Source: Nelumbo lutea (lineage: Eukaryota; Streptophyta; Magnoliopsida; Proteales; Nelumbonaceae). From it: DNA of 64,000 nt. The stretch lies in the NCBI GenBank assembly GCA_022828595.1, contig JAKGHH010000004.1, forward strand, positions 77,342,270-77,406,269, given 5' to 3'. A program made the translations under genes and the position numbers. This document shows, in pieces, positions 10,789 through 22,077 of this stretch (within the stretch, counting starts at the first letter, position 1; each line of letters begins with the position of its first letter). The notes beneath the pieces were generated by a model. The model did no database searches. It saw nothing but the letters and a program-made list of their open reading frames with translations, and was not told the DNA's origin.

Positions 10789-11400
10789 TTATGTTCTGGT
10801 TGAGGCTTCCTTCGTGTGGTTGATTTCCATCAATTTGGGTGTTGTAGTGTTGAAAGTGCATTCTGCCACGAAGTCGGCCAAAGCTTGGGCCTTAATTGCT
10901 GTTCGGGGCTCGTACCTGATGTCGTACTCGCTGAGTTCTATAACCCACTTCATCAGTCGTCCAGATACCTCAGGCTTGAGCAGGACTTGCCTTAGGGGTT
11001 GGTTGGTAAGAACGATGACTGTGTGGGCTTGAAAGTATGGCCAAAGCTTCCGAGATGCTGTGATCAGTGCATACGCCAACTTCTCGATCTCTGGGTACCT
11101 AGTTTCAGCTCCCTACAAGACTTTGCTCACATAGTAGATAGGTCATTGGACTTGATCTACTTCCTTTATTAGTACTGAGCTAACCACCTCGTCGCTCATG
11201 GAGAGGTACAGCTTTAAAACATCACCCTCCTTGGGTCCGATCAAAACCGGGATGCTATTCAGGTACTTTTTTAGTTCATTGAAGGTGAACGGACATTTTT
11301 CGGTCCATTCAAAGTCTGCTTTTCTTAGTTGCCTTGAAAATGGGTAGGCAACGGTCTACTGACTTGGACATGAAGCGGCTTAGGGCGGCCATACGGCCAT
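10789..11400 (-). pseudogene. RT thumb and classical RNase H of the gypsy element
   Basis: The minus strand starts with RLNGRMAALSRFMSKSVDRC, the segment that normally follows the reverse transcriptase palm. It continues through FEWTEKCPFTFNELKKYL and the RNase H part (LAYALITASRKLWPYFQAH, LTNQPLRQVL, YDIRYEPRTAIKAQALADFVAE). The palm with the catalytic YxDD motif is absent: this segment joins directly to gag at about 11408. Stops lie at about 11100-11160. Confidence 0.85.
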
Positions 11401-11407
11401 TCAACCT

Positions 11408-13266
11408 CTAGACCTCTTTCAACTTGCGAGGGGGCTTGGGAGTATCTCTCCTCTGCTCACGTTGTTGATCTGCCTGACTTTTATTACTCTTTTGTACAAA
11501 GTTTTTTAAGTATCTGCGATAGATAAGTTCCTCAATCTCATCGCGGAGGCTTTTACAATTTTTGGTGCTATGACCATGATCCTTATGGAAATGACAATAT
11601 ACATTCTTACTCCTGGTAGCGGGGTCCCCCTTCATCCGGGGTGGCCACCTTATAAACGGAGCATCTTTAATCATCATTAGAATTTCCCCTCGCTTCGCGT
11701 TGAGAGGGGTGCAACTTATCCTTTCAACTGGGAGAGTTCGGGGGTGCCAACCTGACTTGCTATCTCCCCTGGTTGGGGACTTGCTCTTCTTCCTCTTGCC
11801 GCTTCCATGGTGCGCCCTGTCATCGTCTCTCCTCCTTTTCCCCGCTGGAGCTCCAGCCTTTTGGTTCATTTCCTCTCCAGTCTCAATAAATTGGTCGGCG
11901 AGCTTGAGGAAAGCAGTGATGTCCTTGGGCTTGTTCACCACTACGTGCCACTTGAACTCTCGATGAGTGACTCCTCTCTTTGCTGCGGCAAGTCTCACCG
12001 TGGGGTCCAAGTTCGGGATCAAGAGGTAGGTGTCGTTGAAGCGCTTAATGTAGCTCTGGATGAATTCTCCCTCTTTCTGGACTATGCTAAGAAGGCTTTC
12101 CTGGGACCTCGGACACTTCTTGCTAGTAATGAAGTGCGAGGTGAACGCTTGTACGAATTGTGCCCAACTTTGGATTGCTTCGGGTGGGAGGTTTCGATAC
12201 CACGTGTGTGCTACTCCTTTGAATGTTGTGGAGAAGGCAACACACATGCAGGTTTCACTAGCTTTGGTGAGGTGCATCTGGGACTAGAAGGAGTCCACAT
12301 GATCGTTTGGGTCAAACGACCCATAGTACTTGTCTAGAGGAGGTACCTTAAAGTCTTTTGGCATGGGAGCTATCAGGAGATCAGGAGAGAGGGGAGATGG
12401 CATCGAGAGAAGAGGGGTGGTCTCCGCGATTCCCAGGCTCACTCCCATCTTACCTTTGGGTTAATCGGGTTGGCTAGGCTCCGTGAACTGTCCAGGAATT
12501 ATCGCGCGGTGCGCCTTGGGACGCCGCCTTCGTTGCCTCTTGTCTAAATCTGTGTTGGTGCTGCTTGCTTCGGTGCTATCAGGCTGGGTCTTGGCCTGGT
12601 GAGAATCAGGCTGGTATTGACTTCCGCGAACCGAAGGGTCTCGTTCAGAGCTTGCGGTCAGGACTTCGAATCGGTTTCCCAGTAGTGAGGTTTCCGGTTG
12701 CGTGCGCTGGGGCGGACTGGCCTTGGCGGGGCGAGTGTCTTCTAATCCGCCTCGTTGCCGCGAGGCGGTGGGAGCTACTGGCTCTCTCCTGCTATGCGAT
12801 GAGGCTTGGGAGGTTTCTCCTCGGTGAGGAGAGCGGCTACTTCGGTGGCGATTGAGTGGCTGCTGGTTCTGCGGCATTATTGGGTACTGTGGATGGGCTG
12901 GTTATCGGCTTTGTTGCAATGTTGGGAACTGCTACTGATAGAAATGACATAGGACTTGCTGTTGGTAGTGTTGAAGTTGTTGGACTTGTTGCATCTGGGC
13001 CTGAATGGCCCGCACGCACTGTGCTAGGTCACCCAGTTGGTTTTGCCCCACGGTGGGAGGAACCATGGAGGGTTCAGTGAAGGTGGTGTTACAGCAGGAG
13101 GAAATGGGGCGTTCGCCACTTCGGCGACCTGGGGTAGGTCCAGCGTGGGGACCTTGAAGGTGTTGAGAGGCACAGTAAACTAATTGATACGCATGGTGGG
13201 AGCCTAAAGGTGCCCCCCAGAAGTGTTCATTTCATTGTTCTGCCCGGCGTTGCTAGAAGACGCCAT
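11408..13266 (-). pseudogene. gypsy gag, frameshifted
   Basis: An ATG at 13266 lies 43 nt after the primer binding site and opens MASSSNAGQNNEMN. A frame change near 13020 leads into a Gln-rich stretch (MQQVQQLQHYQQQ) and an Arg/Ser/Pro-rich region. The Retrotrans_gag domain follows at 12277-11900 (HTWYRNLPPEAIQSWAQF, FIQSYIKRFNDTYL). A zinc-knuckle-like YCHFHKDHGHSTKNC is near 11590. The frame ends with PPRKLKEV and a stop at the deletion joint. Gag would form the particle; this copy has stops between 12461 and 12277 and near 13200. Confidence 0.85.
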
Positions 13267-13308
13267 TGATGCTGGTGAAAGTTTGGTAGAGAAGGCTTTT
13301 CAAAGCAT

Positions 13309-13326
13309 TTCCCACAGACGACGCCA
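13309..13326 (-). other. primer binding site of the gypsy element
   Basis: The minus strand reads TGGCGTCGTCTGTGGGAA, two bases inside the LTR end. It is very close to the TGGCGCCGTCTGTGGGAA form common in plant gypsy elements, which pairs with a tRNA 3' end. It fixes the inner LTR boundary at 13329. Confidence 0.85.
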
Positions 13327-13328
13327 AT

Positions 13329-14194
13329 TGATGATGTGTAATCCGGCCACTCCTAACTGGCAACAGGCAAGAGATACTTACGTGAAGAGAGATGGAGGAA
13401 CCTGGGGTTGCTCACCCAGCGGGAACACTCCGATGCATAAGTTAGAACTCAGTTGTGAACAGGAAGAAAATGACTTTGCAAGAAGTTGAGGAAGCTAGAG
13501 AGTGGTGAATATGCAATACCTTGGCTCCTAGGGGGTTGAAGTCTTTATATACTAACATTTTGGCAGGTTTGGAGGGGCTGATCCCAAATCTCTACCGCAA
13601 CGATCTATTGTCAGGTAACGCCTTGGAGTGATTGGCTGTTATCATCAGGACTGGGGAGTAGGTGGGCTAATGCGATCGTTGTAGGGTACGGTCCCGCCAG
13701 GCAGGAGACAACCTCCGGGGTTGGCAGGCACGACGCCGCCAGGTGAGAGACAATGAGTGCAATCCTCAGAGTTGGCAGATGCTGCGCCACCAGGCAAGGG
13801 ACGTGGGTGCAGCCTTCAGGGTTGACAGGTACGATTGTTAGATAGGAAGCTTCTCGCGGGGCTCAGGGCTATTTGATAACGAAAGTTGCTGGTGGCATGC
13901 CGAGGTGATTCTTCCTGAGGTGAGTCGTCTCCGAGGTGACCCATTTGCTTGGGTCTAGACTATCGTGAACTCGGTTGTTTTAGTCCATGAACTAGGATGG
14001 ACTCAACCTGAAGTACCTTCAGCTCGGGACATTATTGTACCCGAGCTCATTCTGAGGCGAACTGATACTTGCTGAGTCATCATCTACATCGAGTCATGTC
14101 CACGTGCCAATTTGCTTATGTCGAGTTGTTATTCATATCGAGTCACGTACACATGTCACCCGTTTATGAGGTCAGACCAAATCATCTTTCATCA
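13329..14194 (-). repeat. gypsy 5' LTR, complete (866 bp)
   Basis: On the minus strand it begins TGATGAAAG and ends CATCATCA, next to the primer binding site, so TG...CA termini with short inverted repeats are present. The outer 308 bp match the partial copy at 5450-5757. A TATA box on the minus strand (13543-13551) marks the U3/R border. The three GGCAG-type imperfect repeats at 13690-13830 lie upstream of it. Confidence 0.85.
13543..13551 (-). promoter_or_regulatory. TATA box in the gypsy 5' LTR
   Basis: TATATAAAG on the minus strand lies about 640 bp into the LTR, upstream of gag. It gives a 5' leader of about 250 nt before the gag ATG at 13266. Confidence 0.6.
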
Positions 14195-15575
14195 GTTCAT
14201 TCTCCCTTTCGGATCAATAGAAGAGGTAATATAGGGTTCAGATTCCTTAATCCCTCTTTGATAAACCATCTCTCTACCCGTGTGTTTTTTTGGAATGTAA
14301 TGCTCAGTGTTTGTTGGTTATCAAATTGATTCTTTGATTTGGAGTCGTGGGTTTGTGTGTGTTTAATTGAATTATAATTACAGAGATCTTGTTTATGACC
14401 ATATTATCATGCACTAAGAATATGTTTCTGCTTAGATTTCATGATTTCGTCAAAGATGAGATCTAGAGTTCTTCCCAAGTAGTAATGCATTTCTTGTTTT
14501 CTTGACTAGTTAATTGATTAATTTCATGCAAAAAAATAAAAAAAAGGTACCCTTGTAGCTTTAATACACATAGGTTTTGTTGTTACCTCATGCATTAATC
14601 TCAGCATTGAGCAAGTAAAGTTCAATCATAAGTTTTATTCAATACTAGTCTTCAGAAAACATCAAAACCTTCAAACCAATTCCCCACAAATTGACACAAC
14701 AGCTTCTCTTTTTTTTTTATAATAAAATGAAAATTACATTAATGAAAAAGAAGATTCAAGGATAGACAAGACCACCCACCATTCTAAATCAAAAGAAACA
14801 GTACTCCCAGAAAATCTATCTACAAAAACTTCTTCAAAACCACCACAGAGAGAGACTACCCCCCTCCAATTAAAAAGAGGAATACCCATCAACAAAACAC
14901 CTCCACTCACAATACCCATCAACAATTATAGCAACTTTAACACAAACCTCCATCAATCATCTTACCCAATAAACAAAGCCTCTTTCCATTTTCATGTCTT
15001 GTTCCAAAGGCAATGGCTTTTCCTCTCTAAAAACAAACTCTCCACCTAAAGTTACAGTATAATCCAAAATGGAATGCTGTTTAATTTTTACATTTTTCCA
15101 TGTTCAACAGTAAAAGATGATTAATTTTTGCATGTAATGTGGATGATCTTGCGCCAATGTTGATGAGCCCAGATGTACAACTATTCTCCCAAGCTTTTGT
15201 ATGAGTTCATAACATCTTTTTATTTCTATTCTCACCTTTTAAACAATAAAACTGGACTGATAAATAAAATGCATAAAGGTGAGATGGCTATTAAACAATA
15301 AAACAAGAAAACCCCAACTTACCTCAGCTCATAATAACTCGCCAAACAAGGAGAACTAAATTGTTTTGGAAGGACTAAAAAGACCATCTCATTCTCAAGA
15401 CTATAAGAGTTGTTTCATTCTGGAAATTATTCTAGGCTAAAAAGGGTGTTTAACAAGACCAGGTTCGGGCTTGGCTTTTATCAAATTTTGAATGAATTCG
15501 ATCCGAAGCCTGAGCCCTACATAGTCTAAAGTTAGGCCTGAAGCCTGGCCATGAATAAGTCATCAGAAACAGAAC
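14195..15575. other. intergenic spacer
   Basis: AT-rich sequence without a supported gene. It holds a probable LINE 3' tail at 14708-14960. A degenerate GGCCTGAAGCCTGGCC-type patch at 15465-15555 resembles the inner part of hAT-like repeats elsewhere in the window. Confidence 0.5.
14708..14960 (-). mobile_element. 5'-truncated LINE 3' end
   Basis: A poly-T run at about 14710-14718 on the plus strand is the poly(A) tail of a minus-strand copy. Next to it is a 63-codon open frame on the minus strand ending FSLM and TAA close to the tail. The arrangement of frame end, short AT-rich 3' UTR and poly(A) matches the larger LINE at 58312. Family is inferred; no target duplication was found. Confidence 0.45.
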
Positions 15576-15597
15576 CATCAATAGAAGAAACTACTAA

Positions 15598-15965
15598 AAT
15601 TTAGCTACGAACATAAAAAACGTAGCTAAAACATGGGGTATAGCTACGAACAATTTCATGTCCGTGGCTATAAGCTAAACTTTAGCTACGGACATTTTGT
15701 CCGTAGTTAAAAGTTGTTTATCCGTGGCTATATATTACAAACAAGGATATGTTGACATATAACTATGCTCATTTCGTATGTGGCTAAAGATCTGCTTTTT
15801 TGTGGCTAAAAACTATTTATAATTTATAGCCATGGATAAAAATCCGTTGCTATAAAGATAAAGTTCACTTTGACTAGTCATTTTATTCATGGCTGAAAGT
15901 CACTTTGCCTGTAATTAAAAACTATTTATAATTATAGCCATGGATTTTAGTTATTTGTGGCTATA
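15598..15965. repeat. left sub-terminal repeats of the CACTA element
   Basis: About a dozen copies of a TAGCTACGGAC / GTCCGTGGCTA word lie in both orientations at 20-40 bp spacing. In CACTA elements such repeats bind the transposase. They match the repeats at the right end. Confidence 0.8.
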
Positions 15966-16360
15966 AATTGATTATAAAATATTATAAAATAATAAATATA
16001 TTTTAAATTAATAAACTAATAAATATATAATAATTAATAATTAATTAAATATTTACTCAATTGATTAAAAATTAATGTAATGAATGGAAATTTAATAAAT
16101 AATAATCATATATAATATTACTTAGAACTATTTATTATTTATTAATAGTAACAAATAAATAAATATTAAATCTAGCAAATAAATTATTAATTAATTATTT
16201 CATAAGTACATTAATAAAAGGATAATAATCTCTAAAGTATAAATAAATAAATATTAAAAATTATTTAATTAAATAAAAATAATCGTAAAAATTAATTTAA
16301 TTATTTAAATTAATTTGAAACCATATTATTTATTGTATATAATAAAACATATATACTAGG
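15966..16360. other. AT-rich spacer inside the CACTA element
   Basis: Nearly pure A/T sequence with many TTAATTAA/TAAATAAT words. No gene or clear element is seen. Confidence 0.5.
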
Positions 16361-16479
16361 CCTGTAAATAGGCTCGGACAGGCCTCAGGCTTATGTTTCA
16401 ATCCTGGATATCCCATCCCAACCCTAGGCCATATCCCTTATCTTAGCTAGGTGCAAAACACAGCCCACGCCTGGTCCAT

Positions 16480-16930
16480 TACTAATGTAACATTAGCACC
16501 CGCGGGAAATTTTCACTTTCTTCTCCCATAATCGAATTTTCTCCATCCCCTTCTCTCTCATTCTGTCAAGAATCTATATATCGAGCCTGGAACATCTCCT
16601 CCGCGCTCACCCAAACGAACCCTAGCTTGTTGGAACCCCAAGGTAGGCTAGGTTGAGTGGAGGGGCTATGGAGGGTCGAAGATTTCTTCTTTTAAGACTC
16701 TTTTGTCAGTTCTCAATTCTCTATTCCGCCAGTGGCCATTGAAGTCGTTAGGGACTTAGGGTTAGCTATTCTTTTTCTCAGTTTCACCATTATAGAAGGA
16801 TTGAAGACCACTGTTTGTTGCCATTGATGTTCTATTTTCATCGCTTTTGCTCACCAATCTTCTCACAATGCCATCCCTGACCAAGCTTCACCACAAACGA
16901 AGTTGATACCTCAGGCTCAGGTTTTTTTCT
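16480..16930 (+). other. promoter/leader-like segment inside the CACTA element
   Basis: A GC-richer island in AT-rich DNA contains CT-rich leader-like sequence and AACCCTAGC. Its end, CTCAG|GTTTTTTTC near 16920, resembles an exon end with a donor site. It may be the start of the lost transposase gene or a captured gene piece. No protein could be recognised. Confidence 0.3.
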
Positions 16931-17280
16931 TGTTTATCTTCTCCCATTTGATATCTATTTGTATGAAATGATTAGTTTCCCTGGGGTCATGGTGATTTGG
17001 AAAGAATTGTTTTTTTTAAAGCACTCCACCTATAAAATATGTCCCAAATCTTTTTTAAAGCACTCCACCTATAAAATATGTTTCACGCATATAGATTAAT
17101 TCAATTATTCAACTATTTTGTGCAAGTTATTAATAGGTTGCAGGTTTTAAAAATATGATATGACTATATTAAAGAGAATCTTGATCAGACTGAATTGTGG
17201 GTTGAGTTTTGGGTTTTTTTGGAGTTTATTGAGAGGATTATGCCTTTTCAGGCGTATAGAATCTATTTGACAAAATTCCC

Positions 17281-17634
17281 CAATCAGTCCTATATCACTA
17301 TGCATGCATTAACTCCTTTAAACAAGTATTCAAAAGCCAAGGAGAAATAGAACATGTCCTCTCAAGGCCTTAAATGATGACTCAACATCCTTTAATATGT
17401 ATCGGTTCCTTTCCTCCCAAAGACACATTATTGAATAGACAATAGCCCTTCAATCCCAATCAGTCCTATATCACTATGCATGCATTAACTCCATTAAACA
17501 AGTATTCAAAAGCCAAGGAGAAATAGAGCATGTCCTCTCAAGGCCTTAAATGATGAGTCAACATCCTTTAATATGTATCGGTTCCTTTCCTCCCAAAGAC
17601 ACATTATTGAATAGACAATAGCCCTTCAATCCCA
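17281..17634 (-). repeat. 176-bp tandem duplication of a LINE fragment
   Basis: Two copies (from 17281 and from 17457) are almost identical over 176 bp, so the duplication is recent. On the minus strand the unit encodes IVYSIMCLWEERNRYILKD, like the W-x-ERN segment between the zinc-finger and RNase H domains of plant LINEs. The duplication adds no gene. Confidence 0.8.
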
Positions 17635-17689
17635 AGGGACAGTTCAGTGGTTCAACAATCGAAATTGAAGCTTGACTCATAAGTGTTTT

Positions 17690-18280
17690 ACAAGCATTAG
17701 ATTGGGATAATCCTAATCTGGGGGTTCAAATTCATAGACATTCAGAATTGAATACGTGGTCTTTTCCTTGGATTAACCCTGGTCAAGTTTTTAAGTCAGT
17801 TTTTGGTCCTCCTAGCAGAGAGCAAAAGTCCTTCTTGGTTAGGGATCTAATTCGATTGGATAGGACATGGGATAGTGATAAAGTGAGGCATTTGTTTACT
17901 GATGGTCTGGCCAATGGTATCTTGCAATCTCATATTTTTTTGGGTAGAAATGAAAAATTTATTTGGACTGGTTCAGTTATAGGAAAGTTTTGTATTAATG
18001 ATTTCTAGTTGAAACACTGAATTAGGTCTCATGCAATTTTGGATGATTCTCTTATTCAAACTCTTAATCAAATTTAGAAACTTAAAATTCCTTCTCATTT
18101 TAGGCTTATTATTTGGCATTCCTTTTGGTTCTTGTCCTTTTTCTAGGGCCATTCCTTTTGCTAGCCCATGGGATTACCTTGTCTTGCTATGTAGTTGGTC
18201 ATCTCCTTTTGATTTTGTTTGGAATGCTTTAGCTTGCTTTAATACTAATATGGATAAATCTAATTTTCTGGGTTGGTTAG
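17690..18280 (+). pseudogene. LINE relic (RT zinc-finger region)
   Basis: On the plus strand FVWTG-like FIWTGSVIGKFCINDF, followed after stops by LKIPSHFRLIIWHSFWF, resembles the zf-RVT region of plant L1 elements (W-x-G-x-F-S-V-K ... KIP-x-K-x-R-x-F-x-W). The frame is broken by several stops. The relic is cut at 18280 by the gypsy insertion and may continue from 23724. Confidence 0.5.
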
Positions 18281-19696
18281 TGGTGCATCTGGGATGCATC
18301 GTCAAACACCGGTGGCACCAGTTTAGAGATTTGTAAATTTTTCCTATCTTCACATAACCTTAAACAATGTAGTACGTGGTAAGGAAGGGGTCGAATCCAC
18401 AGGGAAGCAAGAATAAAAATTATTATTTTCGTTCCGGACAAATAAAAGGAAAATAGATATGGGATTTGCAGAAAATAAGAACATAAAATTTATTAATACT
18501 GAAATTAAATGTTCTGAATTGAACAAGGCAATAATTAAAATTCAGAAATTAAAGAACACTAAAATCAACAAAAAATAATAAAAAAGGATCCAAAATTCGG
18601 ATCCAGTGGCGGTAGCTGTTCGGGAAGACGAAAAACACGCTTTCTCCCTCTGTTCAGCCCTCGAACCCCTCGAGACACCTTAGCCTTGAATCAGACGAAT
18701 TAAGATCTGCAAAACACACAAACAAACGGAAATTAAATCTAAAAGATTGCTAGAATAAAAATAACATAAAAGAAAAAAAAAACGAAAGGGATGGCTGATT
18801 AGATCTAATGGTAGCAGTAGTTGCAGATTGGCTGGACTGCTTGCAGGAACCCCTCCTGACAAGATCTAGGCGTTCTTCCCTTTTACAACTCTTGAACTCC
18901 TCAAGAAACCTTAGTCTTGTGAACTGGGTGAATTGACCAACTCCTCCAGGGCCCTTGGGGTTGTTTTTTATAGAGAATGATGGACAAAACTGGGATTAGA
19001 GAGAAAGAGAGGAGCGACTAGTGGGTTTATGTAGAGAATGGGCACCCCTAGGGTTTAGAAATAGAGGGTTAGGATTAAACTAGAGGGATTTTGCGGCTAT
19101 AGTGAAAAGGAGAGGGCACCCATAAGTATGGAGGGTTGGGATTTATGCTCCTAGGATTGAATGGTGGAGATTAGGGATTAGTTGGCACCCTAGGCTTAGA
19201 ATGCTAAAGAGATGGCACCCTAGAATGGAGGGTGGAGATTGCAAGGTGAAGATCTAAGGGTATGAGAGGTTGCTAAGGCTTGGATGGTTGAGATTAGATG
19301 TAAGGGAGGAGTGGAAGGTGAATATTTAGCAGTTAGGGGCGGTTAAGGTTAGTTAGAGGTGAAAAGAATGAGTGGGGAAGCGCCCTAGGGTTTGCTAAGG
19401 AGAGGGGAGTATGCTAATACAATAGGAGGGGCGCCTTTCTGGGTTTAACAAATAGGTGGCACCCTCCTGTGTTTAGTTTTTCATAGAAACACCCCTTTCT
19501 CAGTTCAAATTCTCACTAGCTTTCCAAAATCTATAGAAAACTCTATAAATTTTCTAGTTTTTACTCAGAATTTGCACATGGACCCATAGAGGTCACAACA
19601 TTGAATTTAACCGAAAAAAGGGTATAGATTAGTCAGTCTAAGGTCTAAAATACCCCTAAAATGATGCCCTTAAGGCATCAAAATACAGAGTTATCA
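18281..19696 (-). repeat. 3' LTR of the Athila/Tat-like element (1416 bp)
   Basis: On the minus strand it runs from TGATAACTCTG to ...GATGCACCA. The sequence from 18783 to the right end is about 90% alike to 22811-23723. The polypurine tract lies directly to the right (19697-19712). It contains many GGCACCCTAGG-type repeats but no coding frame. Confidence 0.8.
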
Positions 19697-19712
19697 CACT
19701 CCCCAACTTAAC
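19697..19712 (-). other. polypurine tract of the Athila/Tat-like element
   Basis: The minus strand reads GTTAAGTTGGGGAGTG directly before the LTR start TGATAACTC. This is a typical plant gypsy polypurine tract. Confidence 0.7.
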
Positions 19713-20535
19713 CATTGCTAGTCCCTTAGCAATGCAACCTTAAAATTACACTGAGTAAAGAGATCATTCCCATTGCAAGATCATCCCTAACAAAATTAGC
19801 CAAGTATCCTGATTCCAGAATTCTCAAACTTTGTATAGATCAGTGTTGGGTTTAAAGGTTAAAACCATAATGCCTTAAACATTACAAAAACTTGGCTTAA
19901 AAATCTTATATACCCTTTGTAGATTGTCTCGATAAGTTGAGATTGATTTTTAAAATCAGGCGGGTATTCTTCTTCTGACAGTGGATTTCTACCTCTGAAC
20001 TTGATATGCACACACATTTTTATTGCTATCTTCCACCGTTTGACATGAATCTTGACACTTGACTTAGGTGAAGAGACCTAGTTACTAAGTGTTAGGTAAG
20101 TGTCTTCGGCATTTCCTTTCTCGTTTGACGGGAATCTCGACACTTAACTTAGGTGAAGAGACCTAGTTACTAAGTCTAGGATGTGCATTGACATTTTATT
20201 CTCTCTCTCACTCTTTTTTTTGCTCTGTGTAAAATTCAACACTGTTCAGGGTAGTCCACTGCCTCTATTAATTTGAAGAATTTTTTGTCTGATTTCTCAA
20301 TCTTTCTCTTCTTATCTTCACAGAGGCAAACTTGAGAGTATTTTCAATTTCTAAACGGTTTTGACAACATTCAAACAAGACCAATTTAACTCCTGTCACT
20401 TGTTATTAATCTCTACAAAATTCAATATTCTTTTATCAGTTTCCTCAACTTTTTCTGTTCGGGAATCTCTTTTAGTGGAAAAATTTTAAAATTTTCAGTG
20501 AAAATTTTAGTTCTGCATTTCTAAAGGCTTAGCTC

Positions 20536-20570
<35 letters not shown>

Positions 20571-20800
20571 TTTCCTTACCTCCCAACTTAAATGTCATTG
20601 TCCCTAATGGCATGACTAGAATGATACAAAAGGACTTGGGCCAAAGGGAACAATCAAGAGGGTTTTTCCCAAGGGGTTCAAGGTCTGCCAACTGGTCTTG
20701 AATCAAGAAAATAAAAACTCTAATCCTAAAAGTAAAAGCAACTGAAAACTACGTTGTATTGCCTCCCAACCAGCGCTAAGTTAAATGTCTTCAGCCAGAC
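19713..20800. other. non-coding 3' region of the Athila/Tat-like element
   Basis: No frame is visible. A 37-bp block (GACACTTGACTTAGGTGAAG followed by AGACCTAGTTACTAAGT) occurs twice, at about 20054 and 20139. An (ATT)n microsatellite lies at 20537-20568. The right edge at about 20760-20800 resembles the normal end of pol, which suggests that RT to integrase were deleted here. Confidence 0.5.
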
Positions 20801-20804
20801 ACAT

Positions 20805-21999
20805 TCACTCACTTCTCATATCTACACTTCCGGACTTGCTTTCTTCTTTACACAGACAGGGCTCAGATTGGGCTAAACAAAGGGTAGACAGGGCATCTAT
20901 AAGGTCGTCCACTACATCTACCTTGAACTCATCTTCCCTTAGGTTTGGATACTTAGTGGCACTAAATACATTTAATTGGACTTTCTGCTCCCTAAATGAA
21001 ATGTCCATTTCTCCCGATTTACAGTTGATATTTGCATTAGCAGTTGCTAGAAACGGACGTCCTAAGATTATCGGGTTATGGTTCAGTTCCTCGGTTGGGG
21101 TCATGTCTAAGATGATAAAATCCACTAGGAAGTAACAATCCTCTACTCTGACAGTGATGTCGTCAATAACACATCGTGGAGTCTTGACTGATCGATCAAC
21201 GAGTTGCAGAATTACCGGGGTAGGTTTTAAATCGCCGATCCTGAACCTTTCATAAATAATAGAGGGGAGCAGATTTACATTGGCCCCAAAATCCAATAGG
21301 GCCCGATCAAAAATGATTTTAGAGATTACACAACTTATTAGAGGAGCACTAGGGTCTTTCATTTTCCGTGGGAGTTGGTTTAGGAGAATCGCATTAACAT
21401 CTGCCGAGAGAATCATTTTTTGTGGGGCTGATTGTGGCTCCCTCTTTTGAGTACACAACTCTTTTAAGAACTTGGCGTAGGTTGGGACATGTTGGATCGC
21501 GTCGAGGAGAGGGATATTAATATGGACTTGAATAACTCCCTGATCTCCTTGTTGTGAGTTTCTTTCGTCTTTCGTAATGGCCCGATTATGAGTGTGGTTG
21601 GAAAGAGAACTACAGGTTGGTTCACTATAGGTTCTTCTTCTAAATTTTCCTTTTCTTTTTCTCCCCCCCAACTTATGGTCTTCTTACTCATTTTCTTCTT
21701 CATTGATGTTTTTAATTTTTTTTTCTCATACGGGTCCTCTAAAATCCTCCTACTCCTTAAGGTCATAATAGCTTTGGCATTTTCAAACTGAAGGTTCTTA
21801 GGAGGTGGTTGAACCTACTGTGAAGGAAAACCCAGTGGCTGATTTCTAGGATTCACAATTGGTTGACTCGGTAGTTGTCCTACTTCTTTCATCACATTGG
21901 CTTTCATTGACTGTCCTATTTGGCTCTCTAATCTAGCGATGGATTGCTGCTGAGTTAGAATCGACTGCTGAAGCTGCATAAATTTGTCATCAATTGTAA
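20805..21999 (-). pseudogene. gag end and protease of the Athila/Tat-like element
   Basis: On the minus strand a 288-codon frame (21671-20805) holds a retropepsin: ALLDFGANVNLLPSIIYERF with the D-x-G-A active site in the usual Athila/Tat form. LKPTPVILQLVDRSVKTPRC and NPIILGRPFLATANANINC follow, the second being the conserved GRPFL region. A second frame upstream (21766-21464) gives the gag C-terminus. The protein stops at DMRSE just before the missing RT. The protease would cut the gag-pol polyprotein. Confidence 0.85.
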
Positions 22000-22077
22000 G
22001 TTGCTAAAGCAGACTTACCCTAGGAACTAGTCGGTCCAACCTTATCAGGTTACCCACAACCTCCTCAGACTAGTACA

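Larger units (their letters stand above)
5450..14194 (-). mobile_element. Ty3/gypsy LTR retrotransposon, Tat-type, non-autonomous
   Basis: Read on the minus strand the order is 5' LTR (14194-13329), primer binding site, gag, [protease and RT core deleted], RT thumb with RNase H, a second RNase H-like domain, integrase, then a 3.2-kb region with an antisense gene, a polypurine tract and a partial 3' LTR. A second RNase H and an antisense accessory ORF downstream of pol are known traits of the plant Tat lineage. Coding parts carry many in-frame stops. No target duplication is visible because the left LTR copy is incomplete. The element is dead and would have depended on help from intact relatives. 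Confidence 0.85.

Noticed and set aside
11807..12337. 176-codon frame (+) and other plus-strand frames at 11.7-13.1 kb
   Set aside because: They are shadows of the minus-strand gag coding sequence.
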